From Alphaproteobacteria bacterium (GTDB taxonomy: Bacteria; Pseudomonadota; Alphaproteobacteria; Micropepsales; Micropepsaceae), in the NCBI GenBank assembly GCA_016124635.1, contig WGNJ01000011.1, forward strand, positions 62,001 to 126,000: a DNA stretch of 64,000 bases, given 5' to 3'. The notes under the pieces are model-generated. The model saw nothing but the letters and a program-made list of their open reading frames with translations. It was not told where the DNA came from and did no database searches. Every line of letters begins with the position of its first letter. Within the stretch, counting starts at the first letter, position 1. Both the position numbers and the translations under genes were made by a program. This document shows positions 42,404 to 53,617 of this stretch, in pieces.

Positions 42404-45400
42404 CTGCTGTGGTTGGAACGCATTCGAACTTGGCTTGCGCGTCGGCAACGGTGAGGCCACCGCCGGCGTCGGTCCCATCTCGAAGATACGGCGCAAGATG
42501 CCGGGCGCGAGCGTCGAGATCGGATTGACAGCAACCTTCAACTCGTCGACGTGACCGGTCACGTTGTAGGTCATTCCGAAAATGCCCTCGCCCTTCCGCG
42601 AGGTCAGCAACTCGCCAAGGACGGGGAAGTCCGAAAGCATGCCGTTCAAGCCGTAGAGCGGCACGACCGAGCCGTTCAGATCCACGGAATCGATTTCCCG
42701 ATTCACGACGCCCTGCATTGTCAGTCCGATTGAAGGTCCGCTCGCTGTGCCTTCGGTGAGCGTGAGCATGTCGCCGCGACCTTGGAACCGCTGCTCGAGA
42801 TGCGTGAAGGTGACGCCCTCTCCCTGCAACAAGTCGCCGAGCCCGGTGAACGAACCGGCCGCGAACAGGCGGGCGAGAAACGGTTGATTGGTCACCTTGA
42901 AACGATCGATCTTCAGCGTGCCGTCATATCCGGGCTGGATCTTCTGGCCTGGCGCTGGCAACGGCGCGAGATCTGCTGTCAGTGTCAGTTGGCCGCCGAC
43001 CATACTGTGAAACTCGGTGAAGCCGCGAAGCATCTTGCCCGCATCGCCAGTCGTGAGCTTTAGACTGCGCGCTCCATCGGCAGAGGTCGTCAGCTCGCCG
43101 TGGATCGACGAATTGTCCGGCGCTGAGCTGATATTGAGCGCGGTCAGGTGCTCGCCGTTGTCGGCATAGGTCACGCGCAAGTTCTGATACCAGACTTCGT
43201 TCTTCAAATGCGCTACGTCAAAGGCTGCTTTGACCGACAGCGGTGTGTGACGAAGTCCTTTGGGCTTCGATCCCTCTTCGCTGCTGTCGCTGTCGAGCAC
43301 GTTTCCTGCGTCGATCACCTTACCGTGGGCGTCGATGGTGCGCCCGCCGTTCTCATCGACGTGGTATGCGAACGTGAAGTCGTTGTGCGCGCCGAGCTTC
43401 AGCGTCTTGAAGTCGGCCGCCGTCACCTTTCCCTTCGCGACGGCTAGTCGCCCGACGGCCTTCATATTGTCGCCCGCAGCGTCGATGTTGGTGATTTCGA
43501 TTTGATCGGGCTTGAAGGCGATATCCGCCGTCATCCGGGCAGCCTCCCCGGTCGGCTTGGCCCAATTCAGTTGCGGCGCCGACAGACGAGAGCTGGTGAG
43601 ATCGGCCGCGATCTTGGCATTGGTGATCTTGCCGTGACGGCCGGTAAAGATCGCTTGGATCGTATTCTTGCCTTCGATGAAGGGCCGCAAGTCCAATCCG
43701 AGCTCGGCCCGATTCTGATCGCTCAGGGTCGCGGTCACATCCATACGCGTGCCGACCGCGAGAGTGCCGGTCAGATCTTCGGTCCAGGTGATCCCCATCG
43801 GCGCGCCGTTCACGAAGATCGCGCCATGCGCCTTCATGGTCTTCGGGTCGATGTGCAAAACCATCGTCCCGCCGGTGATTGCGATATTGGCCATCACCGG
43901 CAACTTCAGCTCCTTCATTTCGGCGTCCACGTTAATGCCGACATCCTCAGCTTTGAGGTCGTGCAACATTGGGATCGCGAACGTGAAGTTGACCTCGCCA
44001 GTCCCGCCGGCTTGCGAGGGCTTTATTCCGAAACGAGATGGGTAGCCGAGCCGCGGCGCGTCGATGACGGTCAGCATCGCTTGCGTCGGGCCGGTAATCG
44101 TACCGCTGATTGATCCGACGCTGGCATGCTTGTGCAGCTCTGGAATCTTCACGGCCCCGGTTTTCAGAACGACATCGCCGATCGCACCAGACCCAATCGT
44201 CGCCGTGAATGTATCGCCGAGCAAAATGCCGGACCCGGAGACTTTGGTGATGTCGGGCAACCCGTTGAGATAGGTCGCGCGCGTCCCCGACATGTTGAAG
44301 GTGAGATTCAACATCTCGTCGGGAATCTTCCCGTCTACGAATTCCGTACCTGGGGGAATGTCGACGGTCACCTTGCCGTCGTTCAGCATGCCCTCATGGA
44401 CATTTTCTGAAATCCAACTGCGCGCGCCTTCCGCCATTCCCTGGGGCCACAATCGCTTCAGATCGGCGACTGCGAGCTTGTCGAAGGTGCCTTCGAGCTT
44501 GACGCCGTCATTGACCGAATTCTGGAGGATTTCGCCGGCCAGCGTCAGCTCAAAGCCGCCGCGGCGAATATGCGCGCTCTCGATCGAAATCTTGGAGGCC
44601 GCACCGTCATACGCCGCCTTGATCCCCAGGCTCTCGATCCCGATCGGTCCTCCGAACACGTTTGGAGCGTCGATCGCAACGTCCTCGGCGGCCAAATCCA
44701 CGCTAATCTGAGGCAAACCTTCCGCAGTGTAGTTGAACCCGCCCGATCCCGAAATCTGCGCTTTGTTTCCGGCGCCGATCCAATTGAGCGACTCGATGGA
44801 GTAGCGATGCGTGGGGAAATCGATCTCGGCCGTCAGTGCCGCCGATTGCACCGACAATGGGTCGGACTTCAGCACCGGCAGCTGCAGGACGCCCTTACCG
44901 ACATTGAGCCATAGCTTGCAGCGGCCGAATTCGCCCTTCAGCGTCATGTTGCAAGTCGCGTTGCCGTTCGCTGGAACATCCATACCCGCGAGCCACTTCA
45001 ATCCGGCCCCGCTCGTCGCAAGCTTGCTAAGCGCAATGTTGCCAAGCGCGAGATCGAGTTGAATGTCCGTCGCATCCTTCTTGTAGATGGCCGACGCGAT
45101 GACCTGCCAAACGGTTTTGTCGGCCATCATCAGTGGCGCTTTCACGGTCGCCGCGATGCCCCCGGGAGCCCGATCGAAAGCGAAAGCCGCACCCCTCGCG
45201 GTCCAATAGCTCCGCGTCGCCTCGTCGAAGATCGTAAGCTTGGCATCACGCACGGCGAAGTGCGTGAGGTAGCGCGAAAGCGTGTCGTCGGGTTTGGGCG
45301 ACAACATCGCCTGCAAGACCGACTCGATGACACCGGGCGAACCCGCATCATTCGAAGACGGTGCGCGTGCGGTTCGTGTGCTTGTCTGGAATCCAAGTTG

Positions 45401-45799
45401 GAACGACCGATCGGCGCGATGAACCAATATCGCGCTCGCGCCGATCATTTCGACGCTCATCGGCGCAACTTGACCCCGCAGCAGCGCGGGGCCGCTGAGC
45501 CCAACGGCAACGCGCGGTATGCGTGCAATCACACTGCCCGACTTGTCGACCGCTTCGACGTCGATGAATTGAAGGTGCGCGACATCGTTGCCTTCGCGCC
45601 AGTCCAACACGCTGTCAGCAAAGCGCAGCTGAAAATCCTTCAGCCCGGCATTGATCATGGCCTCGAGCCGAGGCGTCAAAAGGCTGAGCGACACTGGCCC
45701 GCGCGAGGCTTGCCAAACGATAACACCGGCAAGGACGATGAGGCCCGCAAGGCCCGCCGCGACGACCTGCAGTGCGATCTTGGCGGAACGCCTAATCAA
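42386..45799 (-). CDS. Large AsmA/YhdP-like protein (DUF3971)
   Basis: 1137 residues with one N-terminal transmembrane anchor ([21 protein letters not shown], about residues 9-29) and a long periplasmic part with repeated beta-strand patterns. DUF3971-like segments and an AsmA-like C-terminus ([31 protein letters not shown]) place it among TamB/YhdP/AsmA bridge proteins, which carry phospholipids between the two membranes. Assignment is by overall layout rather than short motifs. The last 25 residues are Pro/Ser-rich. It overlaps tyrS by 18 bases and is divergent from bcp. Confidence 0.82.
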   Translation of the reverse strand: MIRRSAKIALQVVAAGLAGLIVLAGVIVWQASRGPVSLSLLTPRLEAMINAGLKDFQLRFADSVLDWREGNDVAHLQFIDVEAVDKSGSVIARIPRVAVGLSGPALLRGQVAPMSVEMIGASAILVHRADRSFQLGFQTSTRTARAPSSNDAGSPGVIESVLQAMLSPKPDDTLSRYLTHFAVRDAKLTIFDEATRSYWTARGAAFAFDRAPGGIAATVKAPLMMADKTVWQVIASAIYKKDATDIQLDLALGNIALSKLATSGAGLKWLAGMDVPANGNATCNMTLKGEFGRCKLWLNVGKGVLQLPVLKSDPLSVQSAALTAEIDFPTHRYSIESLNWIGAGNKAQISGSGGFNYTAEGLPQISVDLAAEDVAIDAPNVFGGPIGIESLGIKAAYDGAASKISIESAHIRRGGFELTLAGEILQNSVNDGVKLEGTFDKLAVADLKRLWPQGMAEGARSWISENVHEGMLNDGKVTVDIPPGTEFVDGKIPDEMLNLTFNMSGTRATYLNGLPDITKVSGSGILLGDTFTATIGSGAIGDVVLKTGAVKIPELHKHASVGSISGTITGPTQAMLTVIDAPRLGYPSRFGIKPSQAGGTGEVNFTFAIPMLHDLKAEDVGINVDAEMKELKLPVMANIAITGGTMVLHIDPKTMKAHGAIFVNGAPMGITWTEDLTGTLAVGTRMDVTATLSDQNRAELGLDLRPFIEGKNTIQAIFTGRHGKITNAKIAADLTSSRLSAPQLNWAKPTGEAARMTADIAFKPDQIEITNIDAAGDNMKAVGRLAVAKGKVTAADFKTLKLGAHNDFTFAYHVDENGGRTIDAHGKVIDAGNVLDSDSSEEGSKPKGLRHTPLSVKAAFDVAHLKNEVWYQNLRVTYADNGEHLTALNISSAPDNSSIHGELTTSADGARSLKLTTGDAGKMLRGFTEFHSMVGGQLTLTADLAPLPAPGQKIQPGYDGTLKIDRFKVTNQPFLARLFAAGSFTGLGDLLQGEGVTFTHLEQRFQGRGDMLTLTEGTASGPSIGLTMQGVVNREIDSVDLNGSVVPLYGLNGMLSDFPVLGELLTSRKGEGIFGMTYNVTGHVDELKVAVNPISTLAPGILRRIFEMGPTPAVASPLPTRKPSSNAFQPQQSSGTN

Positions 45800-45965
45800 A
45801 CTGAACTACTCCACTGCCATTGAATGGGCGCCAAGGCGACGCCGAACGATCGGGCCGAAGCGGCAATCGTATCATGTGATGCGGCCAAACGCCCTGCCTG
45901 TTGCGACGGGCACTGCGCCCGCGTAAACCACGCTCCCCACGGTTTGCGCGCCGGAGATGAGAGGC

Positions 45966-46436
45966 ATGGCAAAGGTTTTAGAACAAGGCTCAAAAGCGAT
46001 TGCCTTCACATTGGATGCCGACGGCGGGGAAAAGGTGTCCCTCAAGGAGTTCGCCGGGAAGCCTCTAGTCCTGTATTTCTACCCCAAAGACGACACATCC
46101 GGGTGCACCAAGGAGGCCCTTGATTTCACGGCGCGCGCGGCTGCATTCAAGAAACTCGGCGCCGCCGTTATTGGCGTGTCCAAGGACAGCGTCGCAGCCC
46201 ACGACAAGTTCAAGAAGAAGCATAAGTTAAACGTCATTCTGGCTTCCGATCCGGAAGGAAAAACGATCGAATCTTACGGGTCGTGGGTCGAGAAGAGCAT
46301 GTACGGCCGAAAGTACATGGGAATCGACCGATCCACATTCTTGATCGATAGCAAGGGGAAAATCGCTAAAATTTGGCGGAAAGTGAAGGTTCCCGGGCAC
46401 GTCGAAGACGTGCTGAACGCCGTTAGGACACTTTAA
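45966..46436 (+). CDS. bcp: Peroxiredoxin, Bcp/PrxQ-type thiol peroxidase
   Basis: 156 residues. Peroxidatic Cys in YPKDDTSGCTKEALDFTA, and catalytic Thr/Arg context in YGRKYMGIDRSTFLID. It reduces hydroperoxides with thioredoxin-type donors. Only one Cys occurs in the protein; the resolving Cys that many Bcp proteins carry five residues later (CTxEAC) is Leu here, so this is a one-Cys form. Start at 45966 (MAKVLEQGSKAIAF); an ATG nine bases upstream is a close alternative. Stand-alone gene. Confidence 0.93.
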   Translation: MAKVLEQGSKAIAFTLDADGGEKVSLKEFAGKPLVLYFYPKDDTSGCTKEALDFTARAAAFKKLGAAVIGVSKDSVAAHDKFKKKHKLNVILASDPEGKTIESYGSWVEKSMYGRKYMGIDRSTFLIDSKGKIAKIWRKVKVPGHVEDVLNAVRTL

Positions 46437-46610
46437 CGGGAATCGTTAAGAACTTGTAACCGGCATGCAAAATTCGCGGGTTGGCGGATGCCTACAAATT
46501 CGTAACAATAGCCGTAACTGCCGAACCGGCCCGAAAACTGCAGTTCCGTCGATGGTCCGGATGGAATTGCCGAGTCGCCTGGGCCGGGAAACCTCTTGAG
46601 GGTCCGTTGT

Positions 46611-47987
46611 ATGTCCACGTCGTCTGTGGCCGGAATACTGGCGTTTTTTCAGCGGCTGTTTCCCCATCGTCAGTTTTACCTTCGTAGTCGGGGATCAGTT
46701 CAGTTCTTCGAATTGTCGCCGACCTTCCAAATGACGGTGGCTGCCGCCAGCCTGCTTGCCCTTGGTTGGATTGCCTATTCGTCGGTTGTGGTGATCTTCA
46801 AAGAGCAGATCATCACCGCAAAGAACCAGCGTTACGCAAGCATGCAGGCGGCCTATGAAGGCCGCATTTCGCAGATGCAGCTCCAGTACGACGAGCTGAA
46901 CGGTCTGTTGGTGCTCGCTGAGGAGCGCTTCCAAAACGCAACCCGCGACCTTGAGGCCAAGCACCGTCAATTGACCGCGCTGCTCATGCAAAAGCAGGCC
47001 ATGGACAAATCCATGCGTGACGTGAAGCGTCAGGTCGCGGTTATGGAGGGCTATGCTGGCCGTACGCCGACAATCCGGCAGGCATCTGCTGGCGGTGGTG
47101 ATTCCAACGTCTTGATGATGCAGGTCGCCGATGCAGACTCGGCGACGCGCCAGAGCCGCGACACGCAACAGTTCAGCGACAGCGCCATAGCCAGCGTCGC
47201 TGCATCCCTTTCGCCCCACGCAGGCGGCCACGGCAAAAGTACGCTCGCGCAGAATTATGTCGTCCGCCGCATTGCCGCGCTCGAGGACCGCCTAAAGGGC
47301 ATCGAAAAGAGTCAGATGTCTCTGCTGAGCGAGCTCGGCGAAAATGCCACCGGCCAGATCGACCACATGGAAGCCGTTATCCGCATGACGGGCTTGAGCG
47401 TTGACCAAGTCGTGGCGACCGTGGGCGATCACACCGGCCGGGGCGGGCCCCTCATTCCGGTTGCCGACATCCGCTCGACTGACGGCCTGACGGACGACTT
47501 CGAGAAACAATTCACGGTCCTTGCCAAGCGATTTGATCGTCTGGATAGCCTGACGACGGCGCTAAGCCGGATTCCATTGGTTACCCCGATCGCGAGCGGT
47601 CTCTACCGCCTCACATCCGGCTTTGGTTATCGTGTTGACCCATTTACCGGGCGCGTTGCCTTCCACTCGGGGACCGACCTGGCCGGAGAATTCGGCACGC
47701 CGGTCCTAGCGACGGCGCCGGGCCGCGTTATTGCAGCCGAAAGGCGCGGGCCATATGGACTTATGGTTGAGTTGGACCATGGACATGGAATCCACACTCG
47801 CTACGGACATCTTCAAGCAGCCCTTGTCAAACCCGGGGACTTCGTGCAATTCCGTCAACGTATTGCACTGATGGGATCGAGCGGACGCAGCACCGGGCCG
47901 CACTGCCACTACGAAGTGTGGTTCAACAGCGTCGTGCGAGATCCGATCAAGTTCTTCGAGGCGGGGCGTTATGTTTACAAGGGGTAG
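46611..47987 (+). CDS. M23-family metallopeptidase (LytM), membrane anchored
   Basis: 458 residues. A short N-terminal cytoplasmic part, one transmembrane helix (about residues 41-62), a coiled-coil-rich stretch (QMQLQYDELNGLLVLAEE, about 65-135), and a LytM domain at the end: FGYRVDPFTGRVAFHSGTDLAG holds the first zinc ligands His and Asp, and GPHCHYEVW the H-x-H. It should cut peptidoglycan cross-links or control other hydrolases. ATG at 46611 follows GAGGG at eight bases; a TTG at 46596 was not used. It overlaps the bactofilin gene by 17 bases, a common pairing for cell-shape or division-linked bactofilins. Confidence 0.93.
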   Translation: MSTSSVAGILAFFQRLFPHRQFYLRSRGSVQFFELSPTFQMTVAAASLLALGWIAYSSVVVIFKEQIITAKNQRYASMQAAYEGRISQMQLQYDELNGLLVLAEERFQNATRDLEAKHRQLTALLMQKQAMDKSMRDVKRQVAVMEGYAGRTPTIRQASAGGGDSNVLMMQVADADSATRQSRDTQQFSDSAIASVAASLSPHAGGHGKSTLAQNYVVRRIAALEDRLKGIEKSQMSLLSELGENATGQIDHMEAVIRMTGLSVDQVVATVGDHTGRGGPLIPVADIRSTDGLTDDFEKQFTVLAKRFDRLDSLTTALSRIPLVTPIASGLYRLTSGFGYRVDPFTGRVAFHSGTDLAGEFGTPVLATAPGRVIAAERRGPYGLMVELDHGHGIHTRYGHLQAALVKPGDFVQFRQRIALMGSSGRSTGPHCHYEVWFNSVVRDPIKFFEAGRYVYKG

Positions 47988-48513
47988 CAAGGGCAACGGA
48001 TCAGACAACCTTCCTGTTCCGCAGCCGCAGCGCCGTCTCGGCAAAGCCGCCCCCTCCATCATCTCGACCGACCTTGTTGTTGTTGGCACGTTGACCTCGA
48101 CAGGCGACGTGCAGATCGACGGCCGCGTCGACGGCGACATTCGCTCCGGTTCCGTCACCATTGGCGAGAAGGCGAACTTCGAGGGCGAGATCGTCGCTGA
48201 AGAAGTCACAGTGCGTGGCCGCGTCCAAGGCACCATCCGCGCGCGCAAGGTTTCGCTCGCCGGCACCTGCCACGTCGAAGGTACGATCTTGCATGAAGCG
48301 CTGGCTGTCGAAGTCGGTGCGTTCTTCGAAGGCAATTGTCGTCACTCGGCCGATCCGCTCTCCGAGGTCATCAACAAGCCGGAGCCTCAGCGTCCGGCGT
48401 TCGAACCCAAGCGCGATCTCGGCGTCGGTACATCGCAGCAGGCGTCGAATGTGATTCAAAAGCCGGGCAAGATCGGCGGCAACTTGCTGGGCGCGATCAA
48501 ACCGGCGCAGTAG
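47971..48513 (+). CDS. Bactofilin (polymer-forming cytoskeletal protein)
   Basis: 180 residues with a central beta-helix from about residue 30 to 125 built of short repeats: DLVVVGTLTSTGDVQIDG, SVTIGEKANFEGEIVAEE, VQGTIRARKVSLAGTCHVEG. Flanking N- and C-terminal tails are low-complexity and charged, as in the family. Bactofilins polymerise without nucleotide and recruit peptidoglycan enzymes. The start lies inside the end of the M23 peptidase gene (17-base overlap), so the two are translated together. Confidence 0.94.
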   Translation: MFTRGSKGNGSDNLPVPQPQRRLGKAAPSIISTDLVVVGTLTSTGDVQIDGRVDGDIRSGSVTIGEKANFEGEIVAEEVTVRGRVQGTIRARKVSLAGTCHVEGTILHEALAVEVGAFFEGNCRHSADPLSEVINKPEPQRPAFEPKRDLGVGTSQQASNVIQKPGKIGGNLLGAIKPAQ

Positions 48514-48525
48514 CCCGCGCCGCTC

Positions 48526-49660
<1,135 letters not shown>

Positions 49661-49729
49661 ATCAATGCCTCGGCACGCAAAACTACGGCGCGAGCTATAT
49701 CGGGCCCGCGCCGCGAATTGCAACGAATG

Positions 49730-52183
49730 TTAGTAGAGACCCCAGGCGCCCGAGCTTTGACCGGTCTGCGTCGTGGCGTTCGGATCTTCGTCGGTCGGCC
49801 CTTCCGCCGACGAATCGGAAGTATCGCCGCGCGCGATGTAACCGGACCCAGGCTCCGTTCCCGCCTTGAAGGCTTCCATGATGCCGCCTTCATTGACCGG
49901 ACGGCCGCTGTGCAGGTCGACGCGCACCATGCGCACGCCGGGCGGGATCCGGAATGGAACGGCTGGCTGATCGCCGATCGCCGCCTTCATGAACTCGCGG
50001 AAGACCGGCGCCGCATCATGGCCGCCCGTTTCGCCGTGGCCCATGGACGCCGGCTCGTCGAAGCCGACATAGACGCCGGCGACCATATTGGGCGAAAAAC
50101 CCATGAACCAGGCGTCTTTGAAGTCGTTGGTCGTGCCGGTCTTGCCGGCAAGCGGGACGCCCACGTCTCTAACGAGCATCGCCGTGCCGCGTTGGACAAC
50201 GCCTTCGAGCATATGAACGATCTGATAGGCCGTGCGCGGATCGAGAATCTCTTCCGCGTTGTTGGCAATCAGCGGCTCGTCCTGATTCGCCCACGCCTGT
50301 GCTCTACAGCCTTCGCAAATACGCTTGTCTTGTCTGAAAATCGTCTTTCCCGTCCGATCCTGGATACGATCGACGAGCGCCGGCACCACGCGCTTGCCGC
50401 CATTCACAAACGTCGAATACGCCGCCGCCATCCGATTGAGCGTCGTCTCCGTGGAGCCGAGTGCGTTCGCAAGAACCGGCAGCATGTGATCTGCAATCCC
50501 GAAACGCTTGGCGTATTCCGAGACCTTCTCCATACCGATGTCGGCGGCAATGCGGACCGTCATCAGATTGCGCGAGTGTTCCAGGCCTGAGCGCAGCGTC
50601 GACGGGCCGGCATAGTGCTCGTCGTAGTTTTCCGGTCGCCACATCGGCAGGCCGACGCCTTGGCTCGCGACAAACGGCGCGTCGAGAACGATGCTCGACG
50701 GCGTGTAGCCGGAATCGAGGGCAGCGGCATAGACGATCGGCTTGAACGCCGAGCCGGTCTGGCGCATTGCCTGCCAAGCGCGGTCGAATTCGCTCGCATA
50801 GAAGCTGAAGCCGCCGACCAAGGCGAGCACGCGGCCCGTCTGCGGATCCATCGCGATCAGGCCGCCGTTCAGTTTGGGCACCTGGCGCAGAATGTATTGG
50901 CCTTTTGTCGAGCCGTCCGTCGCATCTGGCAACGCCTGCACGTAGATGACGTCGCCTGCCGCCAGAACGTCCGTGCACTTTCTGGGTTGGGGTCCCAGCG
51001 CGTTGTCACGAATGTATTTGCGCGCCCATTTCATCTGGGCGAATGGGATGCGTCCCTCCGTGCCGTCGGTGAACGCTATCTTTGCGGTGTCGTTCGAACC
51101 GAAGCCGGTGACGACGGCGAGCCGCCATTCGGGAACATCGAGCAGCGTCGGAATCGCCGCGAACTGCTTCTGCCAATTGCCGGCAAGATCGAGGTGCGAC
51201 ACCGGCCCGCGCCAACCGTGGCGAACGTCGTAGGCGACCAGCCCGTCACGCAGCGCCTGCGTGCCGATGCGCTGTAGCCGCGGATCGAAGGTCGAACGTA
51301 CGGCGAGACCGCCGTCATAGAGCGCTCGATCGCCATAGTTCTGCTGAATCCACCGACGAATTTCTTCGGCAAAATACTGAGCATCTGGCGACTGAGCGCC
51401 GGCCGGCCGGAAGTGCGGCACCAAGTCTTCGTGGCGCGCCTTCTCTGCGTCCTCGGCGTTGATGAAGTTGTTCTCCTCCATCCGATCGATCACATAGTTT
51501 CGGCGTTCGATCGCGCGCGCTTTGTTGTGAACCGGATGATAGTTCGAAGGTGCCTTCGGCAATCCCGCCAAATAAGCAACCTCTGCAATCGTCAGCTGGT
51601 CGAGCGACTTGTCGAAGTAATTGTAGGCCGCCGCGGCGACGCCATACGAATTCGAGCCGAGGAAGATTTCGTTTAGATAGAGCTCGAGAATCTTGTCTTT
51701 CGTGTATGCGCTCTCGAGGCGGAAGGCGAGCATCCACTCCTTGATCTTGCGCTCAAGGCTGACTTCGCTGGATAGGAGGAAGTTTTTCGCGACCTGCTGC
51801 GTAATGGTGGACGCACCTTCTGGGCGATGTCCATTGCCTTGCAGATAGCCCTCCATGTTCGAGATGCCGGCGCGCATGACGCCGTAAAAGTCGACGCCGG
51901 GGTGAGAATAGAAATCCTTGTCCTCGGCGGACAGGAACGCATCGATCACGCGGCGCGGAATGGCTTCGATGGGAACAAACAACCGCCGTTCGCGCGCATA
52001 CTCGGCAATGAGCGTACCGTCATTCGCGTAGACGCGCGTCGTAACCGGCGGCTCGTAGTTGGCCAGCGAATCGTAGGCCGGCAAATCTTGGCTGAGCTTG
52101 TAGAGATAAAGGGCGATACCGGCGGACACCGATATGAAGAGCACCGCGATCGCACCGAATGTGTACGCGAAAAACCGATACAT
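49730..52183 (-). CDS. mrcA: Penicillin-binding protein 1A (bifunctional glycosyltransferase/transpeptidase)
   Basis: 817 residues. N-terminal membrane anchor (about residues 4-27). Glycosyltransferase 51 motifs: AEDKDFYSHPGVDFYGV with catalytic Glu and GASTITQQVAKNFLL. An OB-like insert follows. Transpeptidase motifs: SxxK in QTGSAFKPIVYAAAL at about residue 481, SxN in LEHSRNLM, and KTG in LAGKTGTTNDFKDAW at about residue 677. Polymerises and cross-links peptidoglycan in the periplasm. The order amidase, mrcA, prfB on one strand is well conserved in alphaproteobacteria. The 126-bp spacer before it contains a TTATAAATA stretch that might be part of its promoter. Confidence 0.95.
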   Translation of the reverse strand: MYRFFAYTFGAIAVLFISVSAGIALYLYKLSQDLPAYDSLANYEPPVTTRVYANDGTLIAEYARERRLFVPIEAIPRRVIDAFLSAEDKDFYSHPGVDFYGVMRAGISNMEGYLQGNGHRPEGASTITQQVAKNFLLSSEVSLERKIKEWMLAFRLESAYTKDKILELYLNEIFLGSNSYGVAAAAYNYFDKSLDQLTIAEVAYLAGLPKAPSNYHPVHNKARAIERRNYVIDRMEENNFINAEDAEKARHEDLVPHFRPAGAQSPDAQYFAEEIRRWIQQNYGDRALYDGGLAVRSTFDPRLQRIGTQALRDGLVAYDVRHGWRGPVSHLDLAGNWQKQFAAIPTLLDVPEWRLAVVTGFGSNDTAKIAFTDGTEGRIPFAQMKWARKYIRDNALGPQPRKCTDVLAAGDVIYVQALPDATDGSTKGQYILRQVPKLNGGLIAMDPQTGRVLALVGGFSFYASEFDRAWQAMRQTGSAFKPIVYAAALDSGYTPSSIVLDAPFVASQGVGLPMWRPENYDEHYAGPSTLRSGLEHSRNLMTVRIAADIGMEKVSEYAKRFGIADHMLPVLANALGSTETTLNRMAAAYSTFVNGGKRVVPALVDRIQDRTGKTIFRQDKRICEGCRAQAWANQDEPLIANNAEEILDPRTAYQIVHMLEGVVQRGTAMLVRDVGVPLAGKTGTTNDFKDAWFMGFSPNMVAGVYVGFDEPASMGHGETGGHDAAPVFREFMKAAIGDQPAVPFRIPPGVRMVRVDLHSGRPVNEGGIMEAFKAGTEPGSGYIARGDTSDSSAEGPTDEDPNATTQTGQSSGAWGLY

Positions 52184-52309
52184 GTCAGAGAGTTGTCCTG
52201 CGCCTCATCTGCGCCGAGCGTATTTATAACACGACAGCCCGCTTGGCCATGGCTGTAACCCGTCAAATTCCGGGCCATTCTCGCTCAGTTGTGATGGTTT
52301 CCCGTAAAT

Positions 52310-53617
52310 TTACTCCGTTCCGCGGGCCGTTTTCCCGTGACGTATGAGCGCAAAGTAACGGTCCACGCCCCTGGCGATCCCCTTGGCCATCTCTGAACGC
52401 CACCGGTTGTTGTTCAGCGCCGCCTCGTCCTGCTTATTGGAGAGGTAGCCCGTTTCGATCAGAACCGAAGGTACGTCCGGAGCCTTCAGTACGACGAACC
52501 CGGCGAACCTGTGGGTCCGCGCCACGATTCGGCCCGACCGGCCGAGTTCCGGAAGCAAGATCTGGGCAAAGCGCGCCGAGTTGTTCTTGGTTTCGCGTTG
52601 TGCCAAATCGATCAAAATGCTGGTGACGATATCTGGCTCATTCGTCAGGTCGACGCCCGCGATGATGTCGGACTGGTTCTCCGCCCGGGCGAGTGCGTCC
52701 GCCTCGCGGTCCGAAGCTCGTTCTGACAGCGTGTACACCGAGGCGCCACGCACGGACGAAGAGTTGGGCGACGAATCGGCATGCAGCGAAATGAAAAGGT
52801 CGGCGCCGGCGCGACGCGCCACGGCGACACGCGCACGCAGCGAGAGAAAGATGTCCGTGTCTCGCGTCATCACCACGTCGTACCGTCCGGTACGAACCAG
52901 CGCGTCACGCAGCTGTTTGCCGAGCGCCAACACGACATCCTTTTCGTAGGTTCCCGAATACCCCGTGGTGCCCGGGTCGACGCCCCCGTGTCCGGGATCA
53001 ATTACGACGACCCGCCGCGCGTTGGCGGGTCGGCTCCCATCGTCGATAGCAACGTCAGGTTCCGATTCTGGCTGAGATTGCTCGTCCTTTGGCCATCCCG
53101 CAGTCGCCAAATATTTTGACCGATTGACCGGCGCAAGATCCAAGACCAGCCGATAGCGGCGCTCACCCTCCGGGGGCAGCAAGAACTTGTTGGCGATGGC
53201 CATCGGCCCCGACAGATCGATAACCATGCGTGATCGGCCTGGCCGGAAGAGACCGTAGCGGTACCCGCGAATGGCGCCACCGGCCGCCGCCTGGCCATCG
53301 CCGGTTAGACGCCAAGCAACCTCGGGCAGGTCGATGACGATCCGGTACGGATCCGCCAGGGTAAAGACCTCGAAGTCGACCTTCTCGGACAGATTGAGAA
53401 CGAAGCGGGTGTGATTACCGTTCTGACCGATCCGTGCGTCGGTGACTGCAATTCGCGTAGCGGCGATCAGAATATCGATTGGCTTCGGCCTGGGCGTCGG
53501 TGGATCTGCGAACGCCGCGCCAGAGAGGACGAGCGCGCAAAAGGCCGCCGCGACCGCTCGCGCGACGCTTCGAATCCATGACGCCCCTCGCCCCTTGACT
53601 GGCTCCGACAACCTCAC
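52310..53617 (-). CDS. N-acetylmuramoyl-L-alanine amidase with AMIN domain (AmiC-type)
   Basis: 435 residues from a GTG at 53617, with signal-peptide-like SVARAVAAAFCALVLSGAAFA. The AMIN domain (about 60-170) has TRFVLNLSEKVDFEVFTLAD and YRIVIDLPEVAWRL; the amidase domain has zinc ligands in VVIDPGHGGVDPG, FISLHADSS and catalytic Glu in SVLIETGYLSN. It cuts the MurNAc-L-Ala bond in cell separation. The open frame continues upstream to 53875; an ATG at 53713 would add 32 residues before the signal peptide. No clear ribosome site distinguishes these, so the start is uncertain. Divergent from rne. Confidence 0.92.
   Translation of the reverse strand: MRLSEPVKGRGASWIRSVARAVAAAFCALVLSGAAFADPPTPRPKPIDILIAATRIAVTDARIGQNGNHTRFVLNLSEKVDFEVFTLADPYRIVIDLPEVAWRLTGDGQAAAGGAIRGYRYGLFRPGRSRMVIDLSGPMAIANKFLLPPEGERRYRLVLDLAPVNRSKYLATAGWPKDEQSQPESEPDVAIDDGSRPANARRVVVIDPGHGGVDPGTTGYSGTYEKDVVLALGKQLRDALVRTGRYDVVMTRDTDIFLSLRARVAVARRAGADLFISLHADSSPNSSSVRGASVYTLSERASDREADALARAENQSDIIAGVDLTNEPDIVTSILIDLAQRETKNNSARFAQILLPELGRSGRIVARTHRFAGFVVLKAPDVPSVLIETGYLSNKQDEAALNNNRWRSEMAKGIARGVDRYFALIRHGKTARGTE

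Noticed and set aside
46437..46610. Small gene or terminator after bcp
   Set aside because: No coding frame with a ribosome site and no strong stem with a U-tract.
48503..48522. CGGCGC/GCGCCG stem across the bactofilin stop as a terminator
   Set aside because: Six-base stem with an eight-base loop and no U-tract.
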